Shown here one piece after another: positions 1-9,348 of a stretch of DNA of 52,873 bases (its first letter is position 1; every line of letters begins with the position of its first letter). The notes below the pieces were generated by a model. It was not told where the DNA came from. It was given only the letters and a program-made list of their open reading frames with translations, and did not search any database. The DNA is taken from contig JAIUOX010000020.1 of the NCBI GenBank assembly GCA_020160955.1, positions 1 to 52,873 on the forward strand, read 5' to 3'. The position numbers were made by a program, and so were the translations under genes. The stretch comes from Pseudomonadota bacterium. GTDB taxonomy: Bacteria > Pseudomonadota > Alphaproteobacteria > Reyranellales > Reyranellaceae.

Positions 1-2
1 AC

Positions 3-2108
3 GGCCCTTCGGCCGTCGGCATGTTCGGCTCTGGCCAATGGACGATCTGGGAGGGTTATGCTGCTTCCAAGTTCATGAAGGCCGGGTTGCGCTCGAACAA
101 CCTTGACCCGAATGCGCGGCACTGCATGGCCTCGGCGGTTGCCGGTTTCATGCGCACTTTCGGCATCGACGAACCGATGGGCTGCTACGACGACATCGAA
201 CACGCCGATGCCTTCGTGCTCTGGGGTTCGAACATGGCGGAGATGCATCCGATCCTGTGGTCGCGCCTGACCGATCGCCGCCTCACGCATGAAGGTGCGG
301 AGGTGCATGTGCTGTCGACCTTCGAGCACCGGTCCTACGAGCTTGCCGACAACACGCTGACCTTCATTCCGCAGTCGGATCTGGCGATCCTCAACTACAT
401 TCAGAACCACATCATCAAATCCGGTGCGGTGAACAAGGATTTCATCGCCAAGCACGTCGAGTTTGCCCGCACGGTCGAAGATATCGGCTACGGCCTGCGT
501 CCGACCAATGCCCTTGAGGTCAAGGCGGTCAACGCCTCGCACAAGGCCGGCAAGGACGGCGCGCTTGATCCTGCGGGGATGAAGGACAAGATCGGCTTCG
601 AGGAATACACCAGGCTGCTCGAACCCTATACGCTTGACTATGCCCACAAGATGTCGGGCGTGCCGAAGGACCGGCTGGAGCGTCTCGCCAAGCTTTATGC
701 CGACCCGAAGAAGAAGATCGTTTCCTACTGGACGATGGGCTTCAACCAGCACACGCGCGGGACGTGGGTCAACAATATGATCTACAACGTGCATCTGCTG
801 ACGGGGAAAATCTCGGAGCCCGGCAACGGCCCGTTCTCGCTCACCGGCCAGCCCTCGGCCTGCGGCACCGCGCGGGAGGTGGGCACATTCGCGCATCGGC
901 TTCCGGCGGATATGGTCGTCACCAATCCCAAGCATCGCGAGGAAACCGAGAAGGTCTGGCAGTTGCCCGCCGGCACCCTGCCCGGCAACGTCGGCTATCA
1001 CGCCGTCGTGCAGCACCGGATGCTGAAGGATGGCAAGCTGAACGCCTATTGGGTGCAATGCACCAACAACATGCAGACGGCCCCGAACATGAACGAGGAA
1101 GGCTATCCGGGCTACCGCAACCCGGCCAACTTCGTTGTCGTGTCCGACCCCTATCCGACTGTGACCGCGCTTGCTGCGGACCTGATCCTGCCGACCGCGA
1201 TGTGGATGGAGAAGGAAGGCGCCTATGGCAACGCCGAACGCCGCACCCAGTTCTGGCGCCAGCAGGTGAAAGCGCCGGGTGAGGCGAAATCCGACCTCTG
1301 GCAGACGATGGAATTTGCCAAGCACTTCAAGGTGGAAGAGGTGTGGCCCGAGGAACTTCTCGCCAAGAAGCCGGAGTATCGCGGCAAGACGCTGTTCGAC
1401 ATTCTCTATGCCAACGGCAAGGTCAACAAGTTCCCGGCGACGGAGACCCAGAAGGGGTTCGACAACGAGGAATCCACCGCCTTTGGCTTCTATGTCCAGA
1501 AGGGGCTCTTCGAGGAATACGCCGAGTTCGGGCGCGGCCACGGCCATGATCTTGCGCCGTTCGAAAGCTACCATCAGGCCCGCGGCCTGCGCTGGCCCGT
1601 GGTCGACAACAAGGAAACGCTGTGGCGCTTCCGCGAGGGGTATGATCCTTACGTGAAGGCCGGGGAAAGCGTCTCCTTCTATGGCAAGCCGGACAAGAAG
1701 GCGCGCGCCATCTTCTGTCCCTACGAAGCGCCCGCCGAAAGCCCGGACAAGGAGTTCGACCTCTGGCTCTGCACGGGGCGCGTGCTCGAACACTGGCATT
1801 CCGGCTCGATGACCCGGCGCGTGCCGGAACTGCATCGTTCGATGCCGGCCGCCGTGCTCTACATGCACCCCGATGATGCGATCGACCGCAAGCTCAACCG
1901 CGGCCAGACTGTGAAGATCCAGACCAAGCGCGGCGAAGTTCTGACGCGCGTCGAAACCAAGGGTCGCAACAAGCCGCCGCGCGGTCTTGTCTACTTCCCG
2001 TTCTTCGACGAGAGCCAGCTGGCCAACAAGCTGACGCTGGATGCGACCTGTCCGATCTCCAAGGAGACAGATTACAAGAAGTGCGCCTGCCGCGTGGTCA
2101 GCGCCTGA
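3..2108 (+). CDS. napA: Periplasmic nitrate reductase catalytic subunit NapA (5' end outside window)
   Basis: NapA reduces nitrate to nitrite in the periplasm using a bis-MGD molybdenum cofactor. The reading frame is open from the first bases, and the residues before the first Met (GPSAVG) already match NapA, so the Met at position 21 is internal. The Tat signal and the N-terminal 4Fe-4S domain lie off the left edge. The conserved stretch NARHCMASA is present, with the Cys at bases 123-125 as the presumed Mo ligand, followed by the molybdopterin and dinucleotide-binding domains. The C-terminal end (YKKCACRVV) is typical of NapA. napG follows after 11 bases, in the order A-G-H-B-C seen in nap operons of the E. 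coli type. Identification is very secure; only the N-terminus is missing. Confidence 0.97.
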   Translation, partial: GPSAVGMFGSGQWTIWEGYAASKFMKAGLRSNNLDPNARHCMASAVAGFMRTFGIDEPMGCYDDIEHADAFVLWGSNMAEMHPILWSRLTDRRLTHEGAEVHVLSTFEHRSYELADNTLTFIPQSDLAILNYIQNHIIKSGAVNKDFIAKHVEFARTVEDIGYGLRPTNALEVKAVNASHKAGKDGALDPAGMKDKIGFEEYTRLLEPYTLDYAHKMSGVPKDRLERLAKLYADPKKKIVSYWTMGFNQHTRGTWVNNMIYNVHLLTGKISEPGNGPFSLTGQPSACGTAREVGTFAHRLPADMVVTNPKHREETEKVWQLPAGTLPGNVGYHAVVQHRMLKDGKLNAYWVQCTNNMQTAPNMNEEGYPGYRNPANFVVVSDPYPTVTALAADLILPTAMWMEKEGAYGNAERRTQFWRQQVKAPGEAKSDLWQTMEFAKHFKVEEVWPEELLAKKPEYRGKTLFDILYANGKVNKFPATETQKGFDNEESTAFGFYVQKGLFEEYAEFGRGHGHDLAPFESYHQARGLRWPVVDNKETLWRFREGYDPYVKAGESVSFYGKPDKKARAIFCPYEAPAESPDKEFDLWLCTGRVLEHWHSGSMTRRVPELHRSMPAAVLYMHPDDAIDRKLNRGQTVKIQTKRGEVLTRVETKGRNKPPRGLVYFPFFDESQLANKLTLDATCPISKETDYKKCACRVVSA

Positions 2109-2119
2109 GGATCGACGCG

Positions 2120-2944
2120 ATGTCTGCCGCTGGCAACAACAAGGCTCCCAGCAATCCGCAACGCCGGAAGGCGTTGCAGGATATGGCGCGCTTTGGCGGC
2201 GGCGCTGCGGCCTGCGGCGTCATGCTCGCCGCCTTCGGCGAGCAGTCGCTGGCCAAACCAACCCAGGCATTGCGCCCACCCGGCGCCTTGCCGGAACAGG
2301 AATTTCTTTCGGCCTGTGTTCGCTGCGGACTTTGCGTCCGCGATTGCCCTTATGACACGCTGAAACTTGCGGACTGGGCCGACGGGCCAGCGCTGGGCAC
2401 GCCCTATTTCACGGCCCGCAACGTTCCTTGCGAGATGTGTGAGGACATTCCCTGCGTCAAGGCCTGCCCCACCGGCGCGCTCGATCACGCGCTTGTCGAG
2501 ATCACCAAGGCCAAGATGGGCGTCGCGCAGATCACTTCGCGCGAAACCTGCCTCAATCTTCAGGGCCTCCGGTGCGATGTCTGCTATCGGGTCTGCCCGG
2601 TCATCAACAAGGCGATCACGCTTGAGATGACGCACAACACCCGGACCGGCAAACACGCGATCTTCGAGCCAGTGGTTCATGCCGAATTCTGCACCGGCTG
2701 CGGCAAGTGCGAGCGGTCCTGCGTGCTTGATGAGGCGGCGATCAAGGTTCTGCCGGCGGAGATCGTGCTGGCCCGTCAGGATGCGCACTACCGTCGCGGC
2801 TGGGACGAGAAGCGCAAGGCGGGTGAGGCGCTGGTGGATGCGCCTGTGAAGCTGCCGACTCGCTTGCCCGACGGCGTTTCCACGCCCGGTCAGACGCCGC
2901 CGCCCTTCGTGGGCGATGATGCGCCGCTGCCCAAGGTGCGCTGA
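2120..2944 (+). CDS. napG: Nitrate reductase ferredoxin-type protein NapG
   Basis: NapG is a periplasmic polyferredoxin that, with NapH, can pass quinol electrons towards NapA through NapC/NapB. The 274-residue product starts with a twin-arginine-type leader (NPQRRKALQDM, then a hydrophobic Gly/Ala stretch), so Tat export is expected. Several CxxCxxCxxxCP-like clusters follow (CVRCGLCVRDCP, CEMCEDIPCVKACP, CDVCYRVCP, CTGCGKCERSC), which fits four 4Fe-4S centres. The start at 2120 was chosen because it gives the Tat leader directly. The frame is open further upstream into the napA end, but that extension looks artificial. The stop overlaps the napH start by one base (TGATG), indicating translational coupling. 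Confidence 0.95.
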   Translation: MSAAGNNKAPSNPQRRKALQDMARFGGGAAACGVMLAAFGEQSLAKPTQALRPPGALPEQEFLSACVRCGLCVRDCPYDTLKLADWADGPALGTPYFTARNVPCEMCEDIPCVKACPTGALDHALVEITKAKMGVAQITSRETCLNLQGLRCDVCYRVCPVINKAITLEMTHNTRTGKHAIFEPVVHAEFCTGCGKCERSCVLDEAAIKVLPAEIVLARQDAHYRRGWDEKRKAGEALVDAPVKLPTRLPDGVSTPGQTPPPFVGDDAPLPKVR

Positions 2945-3870
2945 TGGCAGCGAACGTCACCCCATACCTCGAAGCCCGGGAGAAGAAGGGCGTCTGGCAG
3001 GCGCATCGCTTCGGCATTTTGCGGCGCGTCTCGCAGGCCTTCTTTTTGGCGCTGTTCCTGACAGGGCCGCTGTTTGGCCTGTGGATCACCAAGGGCACCC
3101 TGGCCTCGTCGATGACGCTTGGCGTCCTGCCGCTCACCGATCCCTTCGTGTTCGCGCAAACGCTGGCTGCCCGGCACTGGCCGGAAATGACCGCCGCTCT
3201 CGGCGCATTGATCGTGCTTGTCGCCTATCTCCTTTTCGGCGGCCGCAGCTATTGCGCGTGGGTCTGCCCGCTCAATCCGGTCACGGATTTCGCCGCCTAT
3301 CTGCGCCGGCGCTTCAACATCACGCAGAGTGCGAAACTCCGTGCCGAGTTCAGGAACTGGCTGGCGGTCGCCATTCTGGTGGTTTCCTTCATCACCGGTT
3401 TTGTCGCCTGGGAGATCGTCAACCCGATCACGGCCCTGCATCGCGCGCTGGTGTTCGGACTGTGGTTCGGGCTGATCCCGGCGGCAGCGATTTTCCTGTT
3501 TGACCTGCTTGTTGCCAAGCACGGCTGGTGCGGCCATCTCTGCCCCGTCGGAGCGTGTTACGGCGCCATTGGCTCGATCGCCATCCTGCGGGTATCGGCC
3601 CCGGCGCGCGAGGCCTGCGACGACTGCATGGACTGCTTTGCCGTCTGTCCCGAGCCGCATGTGATTGCGCCGGCCCTTCGGGGGGCACGGAGCGGCGCCA
3701 GCCCGGTCATTCTCTCGCGCGACTGCACGCTTTGCGGTGCCTGTATCGATGCCTGTCCCGAACGGGTTTTCGCCTTCACGCACCGCTTCGATGCCGGGAC
3801 GCAGGTGCCCGTGCCATCCTTTTCCATGAACGCTGCCGCTCCTCCATTCCGCGAAGGGAACCTTCCATGA
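2944..3870 (+). CDS. napH: Membrane quinol-oxidising ferredoxin-type protein NapH
   Basis: NapH is an integral membrane iron-sulfur protein that forms a quinol dehydrogenase module with NapG. The 308-residue product shows about four hydrophobic segments (around residues 25-45, 75-95, 138-160 and 170-195). Cys-Pro motifs on the loops (CAWVCPLNP and CGHLCPVGACYG) are characteristic of NapH. Two 4Fe-4S motifs lie near the C-terminus (CDDCMDCFAVCP and CTLCGACIDACP). The start overlaps the napG stop by one base, and the stop overlaps the napB start (ATGA), so the genes are tightly coupled. Confidence 0.95.
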   Translation: MAANVTPYLEAREKKGVWQAHRFGILRRVSQAFFLALFLTGPLFGLWITKGTLASSMTLGVLPLTDPFVFAQTLAARHWPEMTAALGALIVLVAYLLFGGRSYCAWVCPLNPVTDFAAYLRRRFNITQSAKLRAEFRNWLAVAILVVSFITGFVAWEIVNPITALHRALVFGLWFGLIPAAAIFLFDLLVAKHGWCGHLCPVGACYGAIGSIAILRVSAPAREACDDCMDCFAVCPEPHVIAPALRGARSGASPVILSRDCTLCGACIDACPERVFAFTHRFDAGTQVPVPSFSMNAAAPPFREGNLP

Positions 3871-4334
3871 CAAAAACCCCGGCCTCCGCCGCCCGCGCCG
3901 CTGCGGTCCTTGCCCTGGTGTTCGGCCTCACAGGCGCCGGCTACAGCCTTGCGCAGGAACTCAAGGGCATCAAATCCCTCCGCGAAGCCCCGCTGACGGA
4001 GGATTCCGCTGCGCCCGATGTGCTGAAGCAGGCAACGCCCGCCGATGGTTTTGGCCGCGCCTATCGCCAGCAGCCGCCGCTCATTCCGCACAAGACGGAC
4101 GGCTATCAGATCACCACAGAAAACAACCAGTGCATGACCTGTCACGACTGGCCGGGCAACACGCGCGTCAGCGCGCCGAAGATTTCAGAAACGCATTACG
4201 TCGACCGGCAGGGCGTGCGTCTCGATAAGGTCGCCGGTACGCGCTATTTCTGTCAGCAGTGCCACGTGCCACAGGCCGATGCGAAGCCGCTGGTCGGCAA
4301 CGCTTTCAAGAACGCCACGCAAGTGCAGAACTGA
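3867..4334 (+). CDS. napB: Periplasmic dihaem cytochrome c NapB (electron transfer subunit)
   Basis: NapB is the small dihaem c-type cytochrome that binds NapA and delivers electrons from NapC. The 155-residue product starts with a Sec-type signal peptide (Ala-rich hydrophobic core ending near AGYSLAQE). It has exactly two CxxCH haem sites (CMTCH and CQQCH), with the surrounding NNQCMTCH and RYFCQQCHVPQ context usual for NapB. The ATG at 3867 overlaps the napH stop by four bases. The frame is open further upstream, but that part is antisense-like shadow of napH. Confidence 0.96.
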   Translation: MTKTPASAARAAAVLALVFGLTGAGYSLAQELKGIKSLREAPLTEDSAAPDVLKQATPADGFGRAYRQQPPLIPHKTDGYQITTENNQCMTCHDWPGNTRVSAPKISETHYVDRQGVRLDKVAGTRYFCQQCHVPQADAKPLVGNAFKNATQVQN

Positions 4335-4342
4335 GGCGGATC

Positions 4343-5047
4343 ATGACCGACACGAACTCCGCCCCCGCCAAACCCGGCCTTTTCCGCCGGCTCTGGACAT
4401 GGTTCACCGCGCGTTCGCGCTATGGCTGGGGCATCATTGCCTCTGTCTTCTTCGTCGTGGGCATCGGCTTCTGGGGCTCCTTCAACTGGGGGCTCGAAGC
4501 GACCAACAATGAGCAGTTCTGCATCTCCTGCCACGAGATGAAGGACAATGTGTACGCCGAGTATCGCAGCACCGTGCACTATTCCAACAAGACCGGCGTG
4601 CGGGCCACCTGCCCTGATTGCCATGTGCCAAAGGAGTGGGGGCACAAGATGGTGCGCAAGATCCAGGCCTCCTACGAGGTCTGGCACAAGATTCTCGGCA
4701 CGATCGACACGCCAGCCAAATTCGCAGCCTACCGGCCCGAAATGTCTAAGAGCGTCTGGCGCGCCATGAAGACGACGGACAGCCGCGAATGTCGCAACTG
4801 CCACAATTTCAACTCGATGGAGTTCTCGCAACAGGAACCGCGCGCCGGGCGCCTGCACCAAAGCGCGCTGAACCAAGGCAAGACCTGCATCGATTGCCAT
4901 CAGGGCATCGCGCATAAACTGCCGCCGCAAGCCGCTGAAAACTACCAGCACATGCTCGACACCATTGACAATGTGAGCCTGACGCAGAAAGTCGTCGATT
5001 ATCTTCAGGGTGCCGATGTCGAGAAGGCAAAGAGGGCACCGAGATGA
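4343..5047 (+). CDS. napC: Membrane-anchored tetrahaem cytochrome c NapC
   Basis: NapC (NapC/NirT family) oxidises membrane quinol and feeds electrons to NapB and NapA. The 234-residue product has a short cytoplasmic N-terminus, one transmembrane anchor (roughly residues 27-50) and four CxxCH haem sites (CISCH, CPDCH, CRNCH, CIDCH) facing the periplasm. The start lies 8 bases after the napB stop. The stop overlaps the following DUF2478 gene by four bases (ATGA), which places that gene in the same transcript. Identification is secure. Confidence 0.96.
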   Translation: MTDTNSAPAKPGLFRRLWTWFTARSRYGWGIIASVFFVVGIGFWGSFNWGLEATNNEQFCISCHEMKDNVYAEYRSTVHYSNKTGVRATCPDCHVPKEWGHKMVRKIQASYEVWHKILGTIDTPAKFAAYRPEMSKSVWRAMKTTDSRECRNCHNFNSMEFSQQEPRAGRLHQSALNQGKTCIDCHQGIAHKLPPQAAENYQHMLDTIDNVSLTQKVVDYLQGADVEKAKRAPR

Positions 5048-5583
5048 CCCGTTTCGACCCGGAAATCCTGCTGGCCGGCGTTCTCTACGACGGCCGATAT
5101 GCCGCAGATGGGCTGATCGCCGGCGTCGCCAACCGCCTGCAACAGCGGGGCTGGCGGCTGGCAGGCGTGGTGCAGGCCAACGAGACCTATGACCCGCTCT
5201 GCCCTTGTGACATGCAGCTTGTCGATCTTTCGGGTGGTGCTTCCTTGCGGATTTCGCAGCGGCTGGGCCAGCATGCGCGCGGCTGCCGGCTCGACCCGGA
5301 TGCGCTCTCCCGGGCGGTTGCGATGACCGAAACGGCGTTGCCCGGTGCCGATATGCTGATCGTCAACAAGTTCGGCAAGGCGGAAGCCGCTGGCTACGGC
5401 TTCCGGCCCGTGATTGCCGAAGCGCTCGCAAACGGCACTCCGGTCCTGGCTGGCGTCAGCCAGACCAACCTTGCCGCGTTCAATGCTTTTGCAGCCGGAA
5501 TGGGCGTCATGCTGCCCGCCGAAGCAAAGGAAATCGAACGCTGGATCGAAGGGCATGGCATCCGGGGCGCAGCTGTCGCATAG
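5044..5583 (+). CDS. DUF2478 family protein, last gene of the nap operon
   Basis: The product is a 179-residue soluble protein of the uncharacterised DUF2478 family. The conserved stretches are visible: a beta-strand/glycine-rich start (LLAGVLYDG), RLAGVVQANE, RISQRLGQHARGCRLDP, and LIVNKFGKAEAAGYGFRP. The fold is probably P-loop-like, given the N-terminal strand, turn and helix and the VNKFG motif, but the classical GxxxxGK[ST] signature is absent, so nucleotide binding is inferred only. Members of this family are often found beside molybdate transport or molybdoenzyme genes. The four-base overlap with napC suggests a role in nitrate reductase maturation or molybdenum supply (inference). No signal peptide is seen, so it is likely cytoplasmic. 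Confidence 0.85.
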   Translation: MTRFDPEILLAGVLYDGRYAADGLIAGVANRLQQRGWRLAGVVQANETYDPLCPCDMQLVDLSGGASLRISQRLGQHARGCRLDPDALSRAVAMTETALPGADMLIVNKFGKAEAAGYGFRPVIAEALANGTPVLAGVSQTNLAAFNAFAAGMGVMLPAEAKEIERWIEGHGIRGAAVA

Positions 5584-5616
5584 TCGGATCGTTCCCTCGA
5601 TCCGAAAGTCGTACTT

Positions 5617-6312
5617 ATGCGTGCTGATCGCCTGCCTGTTTTGCCGGAAGACCGCCGGATGGTCCGAATGCAACCTATGTTTGCAAATCTGCCGGAGCCT
5701 ATCTTCTCCGCGCTGATCAATGCGGCTGTTGTCCATCGACTTCCGGCACGGACGGTCATTTTCAACGAAAACAGTCCAGCGCTCGATATCTTTTTCGTGC
5801 TTGACGGCTGGCTGAAGCTCTCCCGGATCACCCCAAAGGGCAACGAGGCGATCATCGCGCTCTTCGCCAAATCCCAGAGCATCGCAGAAGCCGTAGCCTT
5901 GACCGGGCAGAATTATCCGGCCACCGCCGAGACGGTCACCGATTGCCGCCTCATGCGCATTCCCGCTGCGCCGATCATCCAGGCCATCAAGGAACGACCG
6001 GATATCGCGCTGGCCATGGTCGCCTCGATCTCGGTGCATCTGCACCGTTTGCTGCTGGAAGTCACACGCATGAAGGCCGGCACCGGCATTGCCCGCATGG
6101 TTGCCTTCCTGACCGATCTCGACGCCGGACGCAAAGCCGCGGAACTCACTCTTCCCTTTGAAAAGCACGTTCTCGCCCGCCATCTCGGAATGCAACCCGA
6201 AAGCCTGTCGCGCACTTTGCGCAAACTGGAGGATTTCGGCGTGAGTATTGATGCGCGCAGCGTCCGGATTTCATCATGGGATGCGCTGACGACCGAAGAG
6301 TTTTCCGGCTGA
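5617..6312 (+). CDS. Crp/Fnr family transcriptional regulator
   Basis: This 231-residue regulator has an N-terminal cyclic-nucleotide-binding-type beta-barrel (about residues 25-135), a dimerisation helix (about 140-160), and a C-terminal helix-turn-helix containing LARHLGMQPESLSRTLRKL (about 190-208). It lacks the N-terminal cysteine cluster of oxygen-sensing FNR; the only Cys is in TDCRLM, inside the barrel. It is therefore not a 4Fe-4S FNR and is more like the DNR/NnrR or Crp groups. It sits 33 bases after the nap operon in the same direction and may control nap or nitrogen-oxide genes (inference). The start is uncertain: ATG codons at 5659 and 5668 are also possible, and no good ribosome binding site marks 5617. 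Confidence 0.88.
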   Translation: MRADRLPVLPEDRRMVRMQPMFANLPEPIFSALINAAVVHRLPARTVIFNENSPALDIFFVLDGWLKLSRITPKGNEAIIALFAKSQSIAEAVALTGQNYPATAETVTDCRLMRIPAAPIIQAIKERPDIALAMVASISVHLHRLLLEVTRMKAGTGIARMVAFLTDLDAGRKAAELTLPFEKHVLARHLGMQPESLSRTLRKLEDFGVSIDARSVRISSWDALTTEEFSG

Positions 6313-6392
6313 AGCCCGGCGGAGCCCGCCCTGAATTTCCCGTTGCACCCGTTGCGATGTGTGCCATCGTGCATAAATCGTCATGGGACCAC

Positions 6393-6421
6393 TTGTGGGC
6401 TCCCCCTATTTAGTTTATATG
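6393..6421 (+). promoter_or_regulatory. Candidate sigma-70-type promoter for the maoC-phaC pair
   Basis: TTGTGG (6393-6398) and TATATG (6416-6421) are separated by 17 bases, in an AT-rich patch between the Crp/Fnr gene and the MaoC gene. A start near 6428 would give a leader of about 140 nt. This is a match by eye only. Confidence 0.35.
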
Positions 6422-6568
6422 TGAACTATTCGCAGCCGAGCCATCATCGAAGGCTCGTGCAGCGTCTCCAAAGGCGGGCCTTGCGCGCGGCCCGACGAGG
6501 ATCAATTTCGTGCGCAGATATTCGAGAGCCGGACCTAACGGGGCTGGCCCGTCTGGAGGAAGAGCGGA

Positions 6569-7045
6569 ATGTCGAGCGTCGAACTGACCTGGGAAAACTT
6601 CAAGGACTATGTCGGCAAGGAAATCGGTGTGTCATCGTGGCATGTCGTGGACCAGCAGAAGATCAACGATTTTGCCAAGACCACCGGTGACAACCAGTGG
6701 GTCCATGTCGATGTGGAGCGCGCCAATCGCGAGAGTCCCTTCGGCGGTACGATTGCGCATGGTTACCTCACGCTGTCGCTGGTGGCAGCGCTGTCGATGG
6801 AAATCGGCATTGCGCCGAAAGATACGATTGCGGCATTCAACTACGGTCTCGACAAGGTGCGCTTCCTGACCCCGGTGAAATCGGGCTCCAAGGTCCGTCT
6901 GAGGGTCGCCCTGGCCGATCTGACCCCCAAGGATCAGGGCGTTCTGATGAAGAACATCTGCACGTTGGAGGTTGAGGGCGCGCCCCGCCCCGCCATGGTT
7001 GCTGAAACGCTGGCGATGCTGATCCCCGGCCGCCCTTTTCGGTGA
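6569..7045 (+). CDS. MaoC-type (R)-specific enoyl-CoA hydratase
   Basis: The 158-residue product is a single hotdog-fold MaoC domain. The hydratase-2 motif is clear: Asp41 and His46 in TTGDNQWVHVD are the expected catalytic pair, followed by SPFGGTIAHGYLTLSL. Such enzymes hydrate trans-2-enoyl-CoA to (R)-3-hydroxyacyl-CoA, which is the substrate for PHA synthase. The next gene is a PHA synthase fragment whose GTG start overlaps this stop (GTGA), so a PhaJ-like role in polyhydroxyalkanoate synthesis is likely (inference). A strong ribosome binding site (GGAGGAAGAG near 6556) supports the start. Confidence 0.9.
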   Translation: MSSVELTWENFKDYVGKEIGVSSWHVVDQQKINDFAKTTGDNQWVHVDVERANRESPFGGTIAHGYLTLSLVAALSMEIGIAPKDTIAAFNYGLDKVRFLTPVKSGSKVRLRVALADLTPKDQGVLMKNICTLEVEGAPRPAMVAETLAMLIPGRPFR

Positions 7046-7686
7046 AGGGGTCAGGTCAGGGAGCCGCGGCGAAAGCCGCCCCTGATCTCGGCCCCTCCCA
7101 GTATGAAGAAGACGCTGCGCGCACGACGCTCGCCTTCAACCCGATGTTCGGGCTCCAGACCAATGATCTGGCGGGCGCTGCCGCCACCGTCATGAAGGCG
7201 ATGGTGACGCAACCGACCGTCGCAGCCAAGGCTTGGATGGGCTTCATGACCTCGCTCGCGGGGATCGTGACCGGCAATGCCGATGCCAAGCCGGACCCGC
7301 GCGACAAGCGCTTTGCAGATCCGACCTGGCAGAAGTCCAAGCTGCATACGGGCCTCTGGCAGACCTACATGGCATGGTCGAAGGCTTTGAACGAATTCGT
7401 GAGTACGGCCGATTTCTCGGCTGCGGACCGGCAGCGGGCTCAGCTCGTCTCGTCGATCCTGATCGACGCGATGGCACCGTCCAATATCATGCTGGCAAAC
7501 CCGGCCGCCGTGCGCAAGATCGCCGATACGGGCGGGGCCAGCCTGCTCGATTCTGCGAAGAACTTCGTCAACGACATGATCGAGAACGGCGGAATGCCTT
7601 CGACCGTGGACAAGTCGAAGTTCAAACTGGGCGAGAACATCGCCATCTCGCCCTGGGCGAAATTGATGTGGTCGGTCGACACGTAG
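7042..7686 (+). pseudogene. phaC: Poly-3-hydroxyalkanoate synthase PhaC, N-terminal fragment truncated at the junction
   Basis: The reading encodes about 200 residues that match the N-terminal region of class I-type PHA synthases: FADPTWQKS, then LVSSILIDAMAPSNIMLANPAAVRKIADTGGASLL, and GGMPSTVDKSKFKLGENIA (quoted in parts). The homology ends around 7650, exactly in an inverted repeat. The remaining codons up to the TAG at 7686 are antisense to the start of livH. The whole alpha/beta-hydrolase domain with the catalytic Cys is missing. The GTG start overlaps the stop of the MaoC gene. It would be non-functional if the junction is real; if the junction is an assembly error, the true gene continues elsewhere. 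Confidence 0.85.
7629..7653. other. Junction between two unrelated genomic segments, at a short inverted repeat
   Basis: The arms GGGCGAGA (7629-7636) and TCTCGCCC (7646-7653) flank a 9-base centre. Read on the plus strand the repeat encodes the PhaC residues LGENIAIS. On the minus strand it encodes the LivH residues QGEMAMFS. Both protein families match through this stretch, then lose homology on opposite sides. GC content and codon choice shift here too. The join therefore falls in a microhomology shared by the two genes. This looks like a chimeric assembly overlap, although a recombination event is possible. Confidence 0.75.
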
Positions 7687-7769
7687 ATCATCACCAGCGC
7701 CAGGGCGACGCAGGCGTAGATGGCGCCGTTGGCGAGACCCGAAGCGATCTGCTGGAGAAACTGTTCCAT
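7629..7769 (-). CDS. livH: Branched-chain amino acid ABC transporter permease LivH, N-terminal fragment
   Basis: The minus-strand start at 7769 gives MEQFLQQIASGLANG, then a first transmembrane segment and HINFAQGEMAMFS, a classic LivH N-terminus. After about 47 codons the homology ends at the junction. The open frame that continues to 7440 is antisense to phaC and is not LivH. The gene follows livF after 8 bases, completing the usual livG-livF-livH order. The rest of livH, and presumably livM and a binding-protein gene, are missing from this window. Confidence 0.8.
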
Positions 7770-7777
7770 CTTCTGCC

Positions 7778-8490
<713 letters not shown>

Positions 8491-8491
<1 letters not shown>

Positions 8492-9279
8492 CACGAGGTC
8501 CCCAGGTAGGCGCGGATCACCTCGGGATCGCGCTGCACTTCCGCCGGCGTGCCGTCGGCGATCTTGCGGCCGAAATCGATCGCCACGACCTTGTCGGACA
8601 CCGACATCACCAGGCTCATGTGATGCTCCACCAGCAGCACCGTGACGTGCTGGAGGTCGCGCACCCGCTTGATCTGGTTCTTCAGGACGTCGATCTCGTC
8701 GTGGTTCAGGCCGGCCGCCGGCTCGTCGAGCAGCAGCAGCTTCGGGCTGGAGGCCAGGGCGCGCGCCAGCTCGACGCGCTTGCGGATCGGGAACGGCAGC
8801 GGGCCGGCCATCGCGTGGGTGAACGGCACGAGGTCCATGAACTCGATCAGTTCCTCGGCGCGCTGCAGGACGCGCTTTTCCTCGGGCGCCACCTTGGGCA
8901 GCCGCACCGCGTTGTCGAAGAAGCTGGTGTCGCTCACGCTGTGGCAACCGACCTTGACGTTGTCGAGCACCGACATGCGGTCGAACAGGGCGACGTTCTG
9001 GAAGGTGCGGCCAATGCCGATGCGCGGGATGTCGTGCCGCGGCCGGTTGAGGATGCTCTTGCCCTCGAACTGCACGTCGCCGCTGTTCGGCGTGTACAGC
9101 CGGCTCAGGCAGTTGAAGAGAGTCGTCTTGCCGGCGCCGTTCGGGCCGATCAGGCCGGCGATCTGTCCGGGGAAGACGTCGAAGCTGACGCCGTCGAGCG
9201 CCACGATGCCGCCGAAGCGGACCGAGACGTCGCGCACGCTGAGCAGCGGCGAGCCGCTTGATGTGGTCGGTCCTGCCAT
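8491..9279 (-). CDS. livG: Branched-chain amino acid ABC transporter ATPase LivG
   Basis: This 262-residue ABC ATPase has Walker A (GPNGAGKTT), the LivG-specific FNCLSRLYTPNSG and GIGRTFQNVALF stretches, and Walker B (LLLLDEPAAGL). The family signature LSGGQ is degenerate here (LPFPIRKRVELARAL), an uncommon variant that should be checked. The start at 9279 (MAGPTTSS) was chosen over upstream in-frame codons because the ABC domain begins about 13 residues later. It is the first gene of the leftward livG-livF-livH cluster. Confidence 0.9.
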
Positions 9280-9348
9280 GTTCACGCTGGTTCCGACATC
9301 GCCGCTTGTACGCGGCGAATGTGCGAAATTACCCTTGCCTCCCAAACA

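Noticed and set aside
21..23. ATG at position 21 as the start of napA
   Set aside because: NapA-like codons continue upstream to the window edge, so this Met is internal.
7440..7628. Apparent continuation of livH past the junction
   Set aside because: After about 47 LivH-like codons the reading is antisense to phaC and carries no permease features.
7600..7700. Insertion sequence or site-specific integration as the cause of the junction
   Set aside because: No transposase, target-site duplication, tRNA or integrase is present near it.
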